This document shows positions 39,084 to 47,763 of a stretch of 64,000 nt of DNA, piece by piece. The notes under the pieces are model-generated. The model saw only the letters and a list, made by a program, of their open reading frames with translations. It was not told the DNA's origin and did not search any database. A program made the translations under genes and the position numbers. Each line of letters begins with the position of its first letter. Position 1 is the stretch's first letter. This stretch comes from Kribbella italica (lineage in GTDB: Bacteria > Actinomycetota > Actinomycetes > Propionibacteriales > Kribbellaceae), in contig NZ_JACHMY010000001.1 in the NCBI RefSeq assembly GCF_014205135.1, forward strand, positions 5,704,001 to 5,768,000, read 5' to 3'.

Positions 39084-42000
39084 GTGTCAGGGCAGCAGGC
39101 CGTACCGAAGTGGCGGCAGCGGGCGGCGGTGTGGGTCGGTCGAGTGGTCGTCACGGCCGCCGTCTGGTCGTTCGTCGCGGTGCCGTTGCACCTGGCCGCC
39201 CCCGAGGTGGTCAGGCACGTCGAAGCGGTGATCGACTTCGCCGGGATCCCGGCTGGGCACACGTTTCTGTCCGCGGTGTACCTGGCGGTGGTCGGCAGCG
39301 CGTTGCTGCGCGGCAAGCGGGCCGCGCTGCTGTGGGTGCTCTGGGTGTTCGAGGGCCTGACGCTGATCACCTCGATCGCCGCGCTCGGCTTCATCAGCGT
39401 GCAGATCGCGAACCCGAACGATCCCGACCTGATCGCGGAGTTCGGGCGCGCGTCGTACGAGGATCTCGAGCTCGGCATCGCCCGGGTCGTCGTGCCGATC
39501 CTGATGATCGTGCTGCTGTGGAAGATCCGGGACAGCTTCCCGGCCCGGCTCGCACCGGGCAGCCGGCGACTGGCGATCGGCGTGATGATCACCGGCCTGC
39601 TGATCTCGATCGGCGTCAGCATCACGCTCACGCAGGTGTTCCCGCACAGCCTGCACGGGCAGCGGGAGAAGATCGGCTGGGCCGTGTTCGCCGCGTTCGG
39701 GCAGAGCCGGGCCCGGATGGGATCGGGGCACGAGGGTCACACCTGGGTCGGCCTGACCGTCGGTTTCCTGTCCGCCGCCACGCTGGTGATCGCGTTCTGG
39801 ATCTTCCTCCGCTCGGTCCGCCGGGTCCGCTACCTGAGCCAGGCCGAGGAGCTCGAGGTCCGCCGCCTGCTCCTCCAGTACGGCGAACGCGACAGCCTCG
39901 GCTACTTCGCGACCCGGCGCGACAAGGCCGTCGTGTTCTCCCCCGACCGCGACGCCGCGATCGCGTACCGGGTGGTCAACGGCGTCAGCCTGGCCAGCGG
40001 TGACCCGCTCGGGGACCCCGCGGCCTGGCCGGCCGCGATCAGGACCTGGCTGACCGAGACGCGGTCGTACGGCTGGTCGCCCGCCGTACTGTCGGCGGGC
40101 GAGGAAGCGGCCCACGCGTACGTCGACGCCGGGCTGCGGGCGCTCGCGATGGGCGACGAGGCGATCATCGACGTCGCCGACTTCACCCTCGAAGGCCGCA
40201 CGATGCGGCCGGTCCGGCAAGCCGTCACCCGCGCTCAGCGCGCCGGGTACCACGCGCAGGTCGTGCGGCACGGCGACCTTCCCGCTGAAGACCTGGCCCG
40301 GTACGTCGAACTGGCGGAGAGGTGGCGCGGCGCGCGGACCGAGCGTGGGTTCTCGATGGCGCTCGGCCGGCTCGGCGACGCGGCCGACGCGCGCTGCGTG
40401 ATGGTCGTCGCGCGGGACGCCGACGGCGCCGTCCGGGGGCTGCTGTCGTTCGCGCCGTGGGGGTTGCGCGGCGTCTCGCTCGACCTGATGCGCCGTGATC
40501 CCGAGTCGGTCAACGGGCTGATGGAGTTCATGGTCGCCTCGCTCGTCGACGCCTGCGGTGACCTCGGCGTGCACCGGATCTCGCTGAACTTCGCGATGTT
40601 CCGGGAGATCTTCAGCGACGCCGAACGGGTCGGCGCCGGCCCGGTCCTGCGGCTGACCAACGCGTTGCTGACCGCGGCCTCGCGCTTCTGGCAGCTGGAG
40701 AGTCTCTACCAGTCGAACGAGAAGTACTTGCCGCGTTGGTCCCCGAGACTGATCTGCTACTCCCGCGGCGCCTCGCTCGCCTCGGTCCTGCTCGCCGCCG
40801 GGACCGCCGAGGGATTCCTGCCCGCGCCCCGGCCGTGGACGCGCGTCGACGCCAGCACCAGCACCGACCGGCACGCGATCACGGTCGGCGACAGCGGCGA
40901 GTTCGCGGACACCGTCCGGGAGCTGGAGAACGAGCTGCTCCGGCCCGCGCTGCCGGACCGCAAGCTCACCGAGCAGGAGCGCGCACGCCGGACCAAGCTC
41001 GCCGAAATGGTTGCTGCAGGCATCGACCCGTACCCGGTCACCGTGCCCCGGACGGAAACCCTGGAACGGATCCGCGCCCTGCACCAGAACCTGCCCGCCG
41101 ATCACCACACCGGACACGAGGTCTCCGTCACCGGCCGCGTCGTGCGGCTGCGCAACCACGGCGGCCTGGCCTTCGCCCAGCTGCAGGACGGTCTGACGCA
41201 GCTGCAGGTGATGATCACCGACGACCTGACGAGCTGGATCCGGTGGGTCGACATCGGCGACCACGTCAGCGTCACCGGCGAGGTCGTGACGAGCCGCCGC
41301 GGCGAGCTGTCCGTCGCCGCGACCGGCTGGACGATGGCGGCCAAGTGCCTGCACCCGTTGCCCGACAAGCGCAAGGGGTTCACCGATCCCGAGGCGCGGG
41401 TCCGACAGCGGCACCTCGATCTGGTGATGAACCCGGAGTCGCTGCGGATGCTGCGGCACCGCAGTACCGCCGTACGGGCTCTGCGGCAGGGGTTCGAGAC
41501 CCGCGGCTTCACCGAGGTGGAGACGCCGATGCTGCAGGCCGTGCACGGCGGCGCGAACGCGCGCCCGTTCGTCACGCACATCAACGCCTACGACACCGAG
41601 CTGTTCCTGCGGATCGCGCCGGAGCTGTTCCTCAAACGGCTCGGGGTCGGTGGGCTGGGCAAGATCTTCGAGCTGAACCGCAACTTCCGCAACGAGGGCG
41701 CCGACGCGACGCACAACCCGGAGTTCACGTCGGTCGAGGCCTACCAGCCGTACGCGGACTACCACGTGATGCGCGAGCTGACCCGCGAGCTGCTGCTGGA
41801 GACGGCGACCGCAGTGTTCGGCAAGCCGGTCGTGCAGCGCGACGGCGAGGAGCTCGACATCTCGGGCGACTGGCCCGTGATCACCGTGCACGAAGCCGTC
41901 AGCCGGGCGACGGGCGTCAACCTCGATTCCGGTACGCCGGTCGCCCACCTGCGCGCGGTCTGCGCCAAGCACGGCGTACGGGCGGGCTTCGAGCTGTCGG

Positions 42001-42419
42001 CCGGCGAGCTGGTCCTGGAGCTGTACGACGAACTGGTCGAACCGCGGACCACCCTGCCGACCTTCTACACCGACTTCCCGCTCGAGACGTCGCCGCTGAC
42101 CCGCGTGCACCGCACCGACCCGCGGCTGGCCGAGCGCTGGGACCTGGTCGCCTTCGGCGCCGAGATCGGTACGGCGTACTCGGAGCTCGTGGACCCGGTC
42201 GAGCAGCGCCGCCGGCTGACCGAGCAGTCGCTGAAGGCCGCCGCCGGCGACCCCGAGGCGATGTCGCTGGACGAGGACTTCCTGGCCGCGCTCGAGTACG
42301 CGATGCCGCCGACCGGCGGGCTCGGGCTCGGCGTCGACCGGATCGTGATGATGCTGACCGGGCAGAACATCCGGGCCACGCTGGCGTTCCCGTTCGTCCG
42401 CCCGGCACCCCGGAGCTGA
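39084..42419 (+). CDS. lysX: bifunctional lysylphosphatidylglycerol synthase/lysyl-tRNA synthetase
   Basis: An 1111-residue fusion. The N-terminal ~250 residues hold about six to seven membrane helices. A DUF2156/LPG-synthase domain comes next (GVSLASGDPLGDPAAW, GLLSFAPWGLRGVSLDLMRRD, RISLNFAMFREIF). The C-terminal ~500 residues form a class II lysyl-tRNA synthetase with an OB fold (VTGRVVRLRNHGGLAFAQLQDG), motif 2 (FRNEGADATHNPEFTSVEAYQ) and motif 3 (GLGLGVDRIVMMLTG). As in mycobacterial LysX it would transfer Lys to phosphatidylglycerol, lowering surface charge and sensitivity to cationic peptides. The start is GTG. Confidence 0.94.
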   Translation: MSGQQAVPKWRQRAAVWVGRVVVTAAVWSFVAVPLHLAAPEVVRHVEAVIDFAGIPAGHTFLSAVYLAVVGSALLRGKRAALLWVLWVFEGLTLITSIAALGFISVQIANPNDPDLIAEFGRASYEDLELGIARVVVPILMIVLLWKIRDSFPARLAPGSRRLAIGVMITGLLISIGVSITLTQVFPHSLHGQREKIGWAVFAAFGQSRARMGSGHEGHTWVGLTVGFLSAATLVIAFWIFLRSVRRVRYLSQAEELEVRRLLLQYGERDSLGYFATRRDKAVVFSPDRDAAIAYRVVNGVSLASGDPLGDPAAWPAAIRTWLTETRSYGWSPAVLSAGEEAAHAYVDAGLRALAMGDEAIIDVADFTLEGRTMRPVRQAVTRAQRAGYHAQVVRHGDLPAEDLARYVELAERWRGARTERGFSMALGRLGDAADARCVMVVARDADGAVRGLLSFAPWGLRGVSLDLMRRDPESVNGLMEFMVASLVDACGDLGVHRISLNFAMFREIFSDAERVGAGPVLRLTNALLTAASRFWQLESLYQSNEKYLPRWSPRLICYSRGASLASVLLAAGTAEGFLPAPRPWTRVDASTSTDRHAITVGDSGEFADTVRELENELLRPALPDRKLTEQERARRTKLAEMVAAGIDPYPVTVPRTETLERIRALHQNLPADHHTGHEVSVTGRVVRLRNHGGLAFAQLQDGLTQLQVMITDDLTSWIRWVDIGDHVSVTGEVVTSRRGELSVAATGWTMAAKCLHPLPDKRKGFTDPEARVRQRHLDLVMNPESLRMLRHRSTAVRALRQGFETRGFTEVETPMLQAVHGGANARPFVTHINAYDTELFLRIAPELFLKRLGVGGLGKIFELNRNFRNEGADATHNPEFTSVEAYQPYADYHVMRELTRELLLETATAVFGKPVVQRDGEELDISGDWPVITVHEAVSRATGVNLDSGTPVAHLRAVCAKHGVRAGFELSAGELVLELYDELVEPRTTLPTFYTDFPLETSPLTRVHRTDPRLAERWDLVAFGAEIGTAYSELVDPVEQRRRLTEQSLKAAAGDPEAMSLDEDFLAALEYAMPPTGGLGLGVDRIVMMLTGQNIRATLAFPFVRPAPRS

Positions 42420-42422
42420 CTT

Positions 42423-42442
42423 CCGGGTCGCCGCCGACCCGG
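42423..42442 (+). terminator. hairpin after lysX
   Basis: CCGGGTCG and CGACCCGG form a perfect 8-bp stem with a CCGC loop, starting four bases after the lysX stop. A T-run is missing. The following lipoprotein gene starts 47 bases further on. Confidence 0.5.
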
Positions 42443-42488
42443 ATGCCCCCTACGCTTGATCTCCAAGGGGTTCTAGGGGGCGGGGCAG

Positions 42489-43439
42489 ATGAAGAAGCTG
42501 GTCTCTGTGGTGCTCGGGGTTGCACTGCTCGGTACGGCGGCAGCGTGTGGGGACGGCTCGGCGCCGGAAGCCGATCCGAGTCCGTCGGCGGTGACCACAC
42601 CGACGGCCAGCGCGACGACGACCACGACCGCGCCCGCTCCGCCGCCGAAACCGGCCGGACCGCTGACCGGCGCGCAGTACCAGGCGAACCTGGCGAAGCT
42701 CGACCAGCAGATCGCGACCGACCTGCGTGGGCTCACCGGCGCGAGGTCGGCGGACAACCTGGCCGACGCGATGGACACCCTGGCCGAGTCGCTGAACTCG
42801 ACGGCCGCCGAGCTGGCGCTGCTCAAGGTCCAGCCGAACATCGCGACCGCGCACAAGACGCTGCAGACCAAGCTCCGCGCCGCGGCCTCGTCGCTGACCG
42901 GTCCGCAGTCCGACAACGTCGACACGAACGCCAAGTGCGGCGGCGTCGTCTACACCTCGCAGAACGTGCAGCGAAAGCTCGCCACCGACCTGACCGGCGC
43001 GATCGCACCGCTGGGCCGCTTCGGCCTGAAGTTCGGTACGACGCTGCCCGACGTCGGCCCCGAACCGGCCGACCAGCGCCCGTCGAACGGCGACGTCCTG
43101 GTCCGCTCGGGCACCCGCGGCTCGGGCCGGTTGCAGGTCACCAACGGCACGGCCGAGGACGTCGCGATCGCGATCGTCACCGACGGCAAACCGCCGAGCA
43201 AACCGCACCTGCTGGTCTACGTCCAGGCCAAGAAGACCGCCACCATCAGCCGGATCGGCGGCAAGTACCACGTCTACTTCAAGAGCGGCACCGACTGGAA
43301 CCCCAAACGCCGCCAGTTCAGCGCCGGCTGCAGCTTCTCCAAGTTCGACGAGGGCTTCGGCCGCAACGAAGGCTGGAAGATCGACCTCCAGCCCACCGCC
43401 CTCGGCAACGCCTCCACCAGCGACGTGGACGCCTTCTAA
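42489..43439 (+). CDS. uncharacterised lipoprotein
   Basis: A 316-residue exported protein. The signal sequence ends in the lipobox TAAAC near residue 20. A Thr/Pro/Ala-rich linker (about 24-55) follows, then a predicted helical segment (about 60-130). A C-terminal domain (about 200-316) has GRLQVTNGTAEDVAIAIVTDG and NPKRRQFSAGCSFSKFDEGF, reminiscent of small beta-rich domains found at the ends of other actinobacterial lipoproteins. Three Cys remain after the lipobox. No function is assigned. It overlaps the stop of the convergent XRE gene by 4 bp. Confidence 0.8.
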   Translation: MKKLVSVVLGVALLGTAAACGDGSAPEADPSPSAVTTPTASATTTTTAPAPPPKPAGPLTGAQYQANLAKLDQQIATDLRGLTGARSADNLADAMDTLAESLNSTAAELALLKVQPNIATAHKTLQTKLRAAASSLTGPQSDNVDTNAKCGGVVYTSQNVQRKLATDLTGAIAPLGRFGLKFGTTLPDVGPEPADQRPSNGDVLVRSGTRGSGRLQVTNGTAEDVAIAIVTDGKPPSKPHLLVYVQAKKTATISRIGGKYHVYFKSGTDWNPKRRQFSAGCSFSKFDEGFGRNEGWKIDLQPTALGNASTSDVDAF

Positions 43440-44284
43440 GCGAGGGACTGCAGGCCGATCACTGCGAGGAGTTTGAGTTTTTCGGCGGCTTCGGAGTTCG
43501 GGGGTGCGGTGTAGACGACGATGCGGAGGTCGCTGCCGGGGACGGTCAGGACGTCGCAGTCGAGGACGATCGGGCCCAGATCGGGGTGTTCGATGGTCTT
43601 GTGGTCGGAGCCGTGGAAGGCGATCTGGTGGTCGTCCCAGGCGGTGGCGAACTCGGTGCTGATCGCGCGCAGATCGGCGACCAGGGAGTGCAGCTCGGTG
43701 TCCTTGGGGTAGCGGGTGACGGCGGCGCGCAGGTCGGTGATCATCGCGATCTTGAACCGCTCGGCCTGCTCGTCGGTCTGGCGGACGCGGCCGTAGCCGT
43801 CCGGGAGGTCGTCATCGCCGGCGAAGCGCCGCCAGACGATGTTGCGCTCGCGGCCGCGCAGACCCGACGGGTCGCCGAGCATCGCGGCCCACAGGGAGTT
43901 CCAGCTGATCATCGTCCAGGACGCGTCGGCCACGCTCAGCGGTGCGCCCTCGAGCTGGTCCACCAGGCGCTGGACACCAGGCGGGATGTACGTCGAGATG
44001 CGCCCCGGCGCGGGCGGCGCCTGACCGGCCAGCACGAACAGGTGGTCCCGCTCGGCGTCGTCCAGCCGTAACGCGCGAGCCAGGGAGGTCAGCACCTGCG
44101 GCGACGGCGACGAAGACCGGCCCTGCTCGAGCCGTACGACGTAGTCGACCGACAGACCGGCCAGCAGGGCGAGCTCCTCACGCCGGAGCCCAGGCGCACG
44201 CCGTACGCCGTTCGCGGGCAGGCCGGCCTCGGCCGGGGTCACCCGGTCGCGCCAGGCGTGCAGGGTCTTGCCGAGTTCGGACAC
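43436..44284 (-). CDS. XRE-family regulator with MmyB-like ligand domain
   Basis: A 282-residue regulator. The N-terminal Cro/C1 helix-turn-helix (about 5-75) is GLRREELALLAGLSVDYVVRLEQGRSSSPSPQVLTSLARAL. The C-terminal MmyB/PAS-like domain carries WNSLWAAMLGDPSGL, NIVWRRFAGD, LVADLRAISTEFATAWDDHQI and HPDLGPIVLDCDVLTVPGSDLRIVVYTA. Such proteins typically sense a fatty acid or similar ligand and control a neighbouring short-chain dehydrogenase. Here the SDR gene is divergent, 103 bases away. The GTG start (VSELGKTLHAW) gives the usual family N-terminus. Confidence 0.9.
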   Translation of the reverse strand: MSELGKTLHAWRDRVTPAEAGLPANGVRRAPGLRREELALLAGLSVDYVVRLEQGRSSSPSPQVLTSLARALRLDDAERDHLFVLAGQAPPAPGRISTYIPPGVQRLVDQLEGAPLSVADASWTMISWNSLWAAMLGDPSGLRGRERNIVWRRFAGDDDLPDGYGRVRQTDEQAERFKIAMITDLRAAVTRYPKDTELHSLVADLRAISTEFATAWDDHQIAFHGSDHKTIEHPDLGPIVLDCDVLTVPGSDLRIVVYTAPPNSEAAEKLKLLAVIGLQSLA

Positions 44285-44387
44285 GTCTCCAGTATTGCGG
44301 CCCGGCCTGGCAACAGCCTGGTACTGCCGTTCCCCAGGCTGTTCCGGGTACTGCCTGTCCGCGTCGCGACCGGCCAGAGTCGTTGCC

Positions 44388-45116
44388 ATGACCATCACAC
44401 TGATCACCGGGGCCAACAAGAGCCTCGGCTTCCAGACCGCTCGCGAACTCGTTGCCCTCGGCCACATCGTGTACGTCGGGGCGCGCGACCAGGAGAAGGG
44501 GCGCAAGGCCGCCGCCGACCTCGGCGCGAAGACCGTCCAGCTCGATGTCACCGACGCCGCCTCGATCCGGGCCGCGGCCGAGCAGATCGAGGCCGCGGAG
44601 GGCCGGCTCGACGTACTCGTGAACAACGCCGGCATCCCCGGGCACGTGAACGCGGCCGGCATCCCGGGCCACCCGTCGACGGCGTCCGAGGTGACCGCCG
44701 AGACGCTCCGGACGGTCTTCGAGACCAACGTCTTCGGCGCGGCGCAGGTGCTGCACGAGTTCCTGCCGCTGCTGACCAAGAGCGACCACCCGGTCGTGGT
44801 GAACGTCAGCAGCGGGCTCGGCTCGATCGCGGGGGTGCCCTTCGACGGCGAGTCGGCGGTGCAGTCCTGGATCCCCGTCCCGGGGTACGCCGCCTCGAAG
44901 GCCGCACTCAACATGCTCACCGCGCAGTTCGCCTACCTGCTGCCGGACCTGCGGATCAACACCGTCGACCCAGGCTTCACCGCCACCGACTTCAACGGCC
45001 ACCGCGGCACCCAGACGGTCGAGGAGGGCGCCGCGATCATCGTCCAGGCCGCCACGATCGCCAAGGACGGACCGACCGGTCAGTACCTGAGCATCCACGG
45101 CCCGGTCGCCTGGTAG
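44388..45116 (+). CDS. short-chain dehydrogenase/reductase
   Basis: A 242-residue classical SDR. The cofactor motif TLITGANKSLGFQTA at residues 4-18 is a T-G-x3-[AS]-x-G-x-G variant with Asn-Lys-Ser-Leu-Gly. NNAG occurs near residue 80, and the catalytic Ser (VVVNVSSGLGS), Tyr and Lys (PGYAASKAAL) are present, followed by INTVDPGFTATDFNG. NADP preference is likely from the Arg in GARDQEKGRK. It is divergent from the XRE/MmyB regulator, its probable controller. The physiological substrate is unknown. Confidence 0.9.
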   Translation: MTITLITGANKSLGFQTARELVALGHIVYVGARDQEKGRKAAADLGAKTVQLDVTDAASIRAAAEQIEAAEGRLDVLVNNAGIPGHVNAAGIPGHPSTASEVTAETLRTVFETNVFGAAQVLHEFLPLLTKSDHPVVVNVSSGLGSIAGVPFDGESAVQSWIPVPGYAASKAALNMLTAQFAYLLPDLRINTVDPGFTATDFNGHRGTQTVEEGAAIIVQAATIAKDGPTGQYLSIHGPVAW

Positions 45117-45171
45117 GTCGCCGAAACGCGTACGCCGACCGCCCGACTGCTACGCCGGGTGACTGCAACTG

Positions 45172-45369
45172 GCGCACCCGGAGCTGTGCGTCGGCACCTC
45201 GCGCAGCCGGAGCCGTGCCCCAGCACCTCGGCGCAGCCGAAGCCATGCCCCAGCACCTCGCCCAGCCGGAGCTGTGCGTCGGCGCCTCGCGCAGCCGTGC
45301 CCCAGCGCCTCGCGCAGCCGGAGCTAGGCGTCGGCACCTCGGCGCACCCGAAGCCGTGCGCCAGCGCCG
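45172..45369. repeat. seven imperfect ~28-bp tandem repeats
   Basis: Unit pattern: GCGCAGCCGGAGC, then TGTGCGTCGG or CGTGCCCCAG, then CACCTC. About seven copies run from 45172 to 45369 with substitutions and one 5-base deletion. The block fills the whole gap between the SDR stop and the stop of the convergent Pro-rich membrane protein. It is short of spacers and too degenerate for CRISPR. No gene is predicted in it. Confidence 0.75.
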
Positions 45370-45370
45370 C

Positions 45371-45976
45371 CTACGGCACCAGCGCGTCGAGCCAGCCGAA
45401 CAACTGGCCGACCAGGCCCGGATCCGGGTCGTTCGTGACCGGCGGCGTACCGGTCGGACTCGGCGAGGGGGACGGCGAAGGCGAAGGTGACCCCGGGGTC
45501 GACGGCGACGGCGTCCCCGGCGGAGGCGGCTCGGTCGGCCTCGGAGTCGGCAGCACCGGGGGCCGGGCCGTGATCGTCGGCAGCACCCTGCGCGTCGCGT
45601 CCTCCGCCGTACCGGTCGTCGGCGCGCCCGGTGTCGGGCGGCCTGCCTCGTCCCCGGCGTGACCGTCCGGCTGGACGTCACCCCGACCGACCCCGTGCGA
45701 TGCGGTCGGGAGCGACGGAGTCGGCGTCGCGGCCGGCCGCCCGTCCGACTCGACGTACGGGTAGTTCCGGTCGGCCGGGTCGGCGATCGGCAGGCCGGCG
45801 ACCGGCGTGACCGTGTCGGGGTCGCCTGCGCCGGGCAGCGGCAACAGGCCCACGACAGCCAGGGCGGCGTACAGACCGATGGGCAGAGCGATGCAGGCGG
45901 CGGTACGGCGGACCCTCTTGCTCCTCAGCGGGGTCCGGCGCGGTGCTGCCTGTTCTTCCTCGGAGAACAGACTCAC
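45371..45976 (-). CDS. membrane-anchored Pro/Thr/Ser-rich protein
   Basis: A 201-residue protein beginning VSLFSEEEQAAPRR with a basic cytoplasmic tail. One hydrophobic helix (about 30-52, IALPIGLYAALAVVGLLPL) is followed by a long Pro/Thr/Ser/Gly-rich extracellular region, including a (PS)n run near residue 165-180, and a short hydrophobic C-terminus (GQLFGWLDALVP). This is low-complexity and probably wall-spanning; no enzyme domain is seen. A GTG at 45976 is chosen as start; the frame is open further upstream. The coding frame ends right at the tandem-repeat block. Confidence 0.6.
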   Translation of the reverse strand: MSLFSEEEQAAPRRTPLRSKRVRRTAACIALPIGLYAALAVVGLLPLPGAGDPDTVTPVAGLPIADPADRNYPYVESDGRPAATPTPSLPTASHGVGRGDVQPDGHAGDEAGRPTPGAPTTGTAEDATRRVLPTITARPPVLPTPRPTEPPPPGTPSPSTPGSPSPSPSPSPSPTGTPPVTNDPDPGLVGQLFGWLDALVP

Positions 45977-46082
45977 AGTTCCGGCACAGTAGCGGGTGTT
46001 CACACGTTTCAAACAGGTCTTGGAACGATATTCACCGCAAACCGCACCCCGTCGCGACACTGAGCAACCCCGCGGTGACCCG

Positions 46083-47456
46083 TCAGCACTCGATCACGTT
46101 GACGGCCAGGCCGCCGCGTGAGGTCTCCTTGTACTTGATCTTCATGTCCGCGCCGGTCTCGCGCATCGTCTTGATCACCTTGTCCAGCGTGACCACGTGC
46201 ACCCCGTCGCCGTGCATCGCCATCCGCGCGGCGTTGATCGCCTTCACCGAGGCCATCGCGTTCCGCTCGATGCACGGGATCTGGACCAGCCCGCCGACCG
46301 GGTCGCAGGTCAGGCCCAGGTTGTGCTCCATCGCGATCTCGGCGGCGTTCTCGACCTGCTCCGGCGTCCCGCCGAGTACCTCGCAGAGCCCGGCCGCGGC
46401 CATCGAGCAGGCCGACCCGACCTCGCCCTGGCAGCCGACCTCGGCGCCGGAGATCGACGCGTTCTCCTTGTAGAGCACGCCGATCGCGCCGGCGGCTAGC
46501 AGGAACCGGACCGTGCCGTCCTCGGTCGCGCCCGGCACGAACCGCCGGTAGTAGTGCAGTACGGCGGGAATGATGCCCGCGGCACCGTTCGTCGGCGCGG
46601 TGACGATCCGGCCGCCGGAAGCGTTCTGCTCGTTCACCGCGAGCGCGAACAGGTTCACCCAGTCCATCACCTTGAGCGGGTCGACCGACCACTTGTCGCT
46701 GCTCAGCTTCTGGTGCAGACCGTGCGCCCGGCGCGGCACCTTCAGGCCGCCCGGCAGCACGCCCTCGGTCTCGCAGCCCTCGTCGACGCAGTCCTGCATC
46801 ACCTGCCAGATGTGCAGCAGGCCCTCGCGGATCTCGGGCTCGGTCCGCCAGGCCAGCTCGTTGGCGAGCATCACCTCGCTGATCGGCAGCCCGGACTCGC
46901 GGCAGCGGTCGAGCAGCTCGGCGCCGGACAGGAACGGGTACTTCAGCGGCGTCCGGTCCGGGACGATCCGGTCGCCGGCGGCCGCGTCCTCGTCGACGAC
47001 GAACCCGCCGCCGACCGAGTAGTACGTGCGCTCACGCAGTACGGCGCCGTCGGCGTCGCGGGCGACGAAGGTCATCCCGTTCGGGTGGTAGGGCAGCGCC
47101 TTGCGGCGGTGCATCACCAGTTGCGAGTTCTCGTCGAACGCGATCTCGTGCTCGCCGGCCAGCCGCAGGGTCCTGGCCGCGCGGATCGCCTCGACGCGCC
47201 CTTCGACCGAGCGGGTGTCGACGGTCTCCGGGTCCTCGCCCTCGAGACCGAGCATGACGGCCTTGTTGCTGCCGTGTCCGTGGCCGGTCGCGCCGAGCGA
47301 GCCGAACAGCTGCGACTCGACGGCCGTCGTCCGGGTGAGCAGGCCGTCGGCAGCCAGGCCGACGGCGAAGGTCCGGGCGGCGCGCATCGGTCCCACGGTG
47401 TGGGAGCTCGACGGGCCGATCCCGATACTGAACAGGTCGAAAACGCTGATCGCCAT
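46083..47456 (-). CDS. sdaA: L-serine ammonia-lyase (single-chain, iron-sulfur)
   Basis: A 457-residue fused L-serine dehydratase converting L-serine to pyruvate and ammonia. The beta domain starts AISVFDLFSIGIGPSSSHTVGPM (substrate loop SSSHT). The alpha domain has TAPTNGAAGIIPAVLHY, VGCQGEVGSACSMAAAGL (iron-sulfur Cys) and HNLGLTCDPVGGLVQIPCIERN (further Cys). GGAAGGAA lies 7 bases before the ATG. A glycine riboswitch lies in its leader, so glycine (convertible to serine) should control expression. Confidence 0.95.
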   Translation of the reverse strand: MAISVFDLFSIGIGPSSSHTVGPMRAARTFAVGLAADGLLTRTTAVESQLFGSLGATGHGHGSNKAVMLGLEGEDPETVDTRSVEGRVEAIRAARTLRLAGEHEIAFDENSQLVMHRRKALPYHPNGMTFVARDADGAVLRERTYYSVGGGFVVDEDAAAGDRIVPDRTPLKYPFLSGAELLDRCRESGLPISEVMLANELAWRTEPEIREGLLHIWQVMQDCVDEGCETEGVLPGGLKVPRRAHGLHQKLSSDKWSVDPLKVMDWVNLFALAVNEQNASGGRIVTAPTNGAAGIIPAVLHYYRRFVPGATEDGTVRFLLAAGAIGVLYKENASISGAEVGCQGEVGSACSMAAAGLCEVLGGTPEQVENAAEIAMEHNLGLTCDPVGGLVQIPCIERNAMASVKAINAARMAMHGDGVHVVTLDKVIKTMRETGADMKIKYKETSRGGLAVNVIEC

Positions 47457-47520
47457 CTGGAGGTTCCTTCCGGTCGTCGTTGACCGATCGGTGTGCCTCC
47501 CCGCTCTGTCAGACGTGCTG

Positions 47521-47622
47521 TCTTCCAGAGGTGCCTCGCCCGTGCGGTGAGGGTGCCTGAGAGATTCTTGGGGAGAGTTGCTCCTACGGCGCCCGGGTCG
47601 GGCCCGGGTCTCTCCCGCACGG
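47521..47622 (-). ncRNA. glycine riboswitch in the leader of sdaA
   Basis: On the minus strand the leader reads GTGCGGGAGAGACCCGGG, GGGCGCCGTAGGAGCAA, CTCTCCCC, then AATCTCTCAGGCACC and, near its 3' end, GCACCTCTGGAAGA. These are the conserved blocks of a gcvT-type glycine aptamer (GGGAGAGACC ... GGCGCCGxAGGAGCAA ... CTCTCAGGC ... CCTCTGG). One complete aptamer is seen; no second complete aptamer was recognised. It ends about 65 bases before the sdaA start codon. Boundaries are approximate. Confidence 0.9.
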
Positions 47623-47699
47623 GTTCATGCGGCGGTGGTGCTGACGGTCGCGACGGTACGGCGGACCCGCGCTCCCCGTCAATCCGGCCGTGCACTCCT

Positions 47700-47737
47700 C
47701 CGAGGGAGAGCGTTCCCCCGCGCGGGGGATCCCTCGG
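47700..47737. promoter_or_regulatory. nested inverted repeat before the membrane-protein gene
   Basis: The outer arms CCGAGGGA (47700-47707) and TCCCTCGG (47730-47737) enclose the palindrome CCCCCGCGCGGGGG (47715-47728). It lies 26 bases before the start of the downstream gene and upstream of the divergent riboswitch. It could be an operator or a leader hairpin. Confidence 0.45.
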
Positions 47738-47763
47738 AAGCACCGCCACCACAAGCTGAACGC

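Noticed and set aside
39087..42110. Minus-strand frame of 1007 codons opposite lysX
   Set aside because: Shadow of the third-codon GC bias; no recognisable domain.
40736..44071. Very long open frame on the plus strand (1111 codons) overlapping lysX and the lipoprotein
   Set aside because: It is a high-GC shadow frame: Arg/Pro/Gly-rich, no domain, crossing two well-supported genes in other frames.
45172..45369. Possible CRISPR array
   Set aside because: Units are contiguous and degenerate, with no unique spacers and no cas genes in the window.
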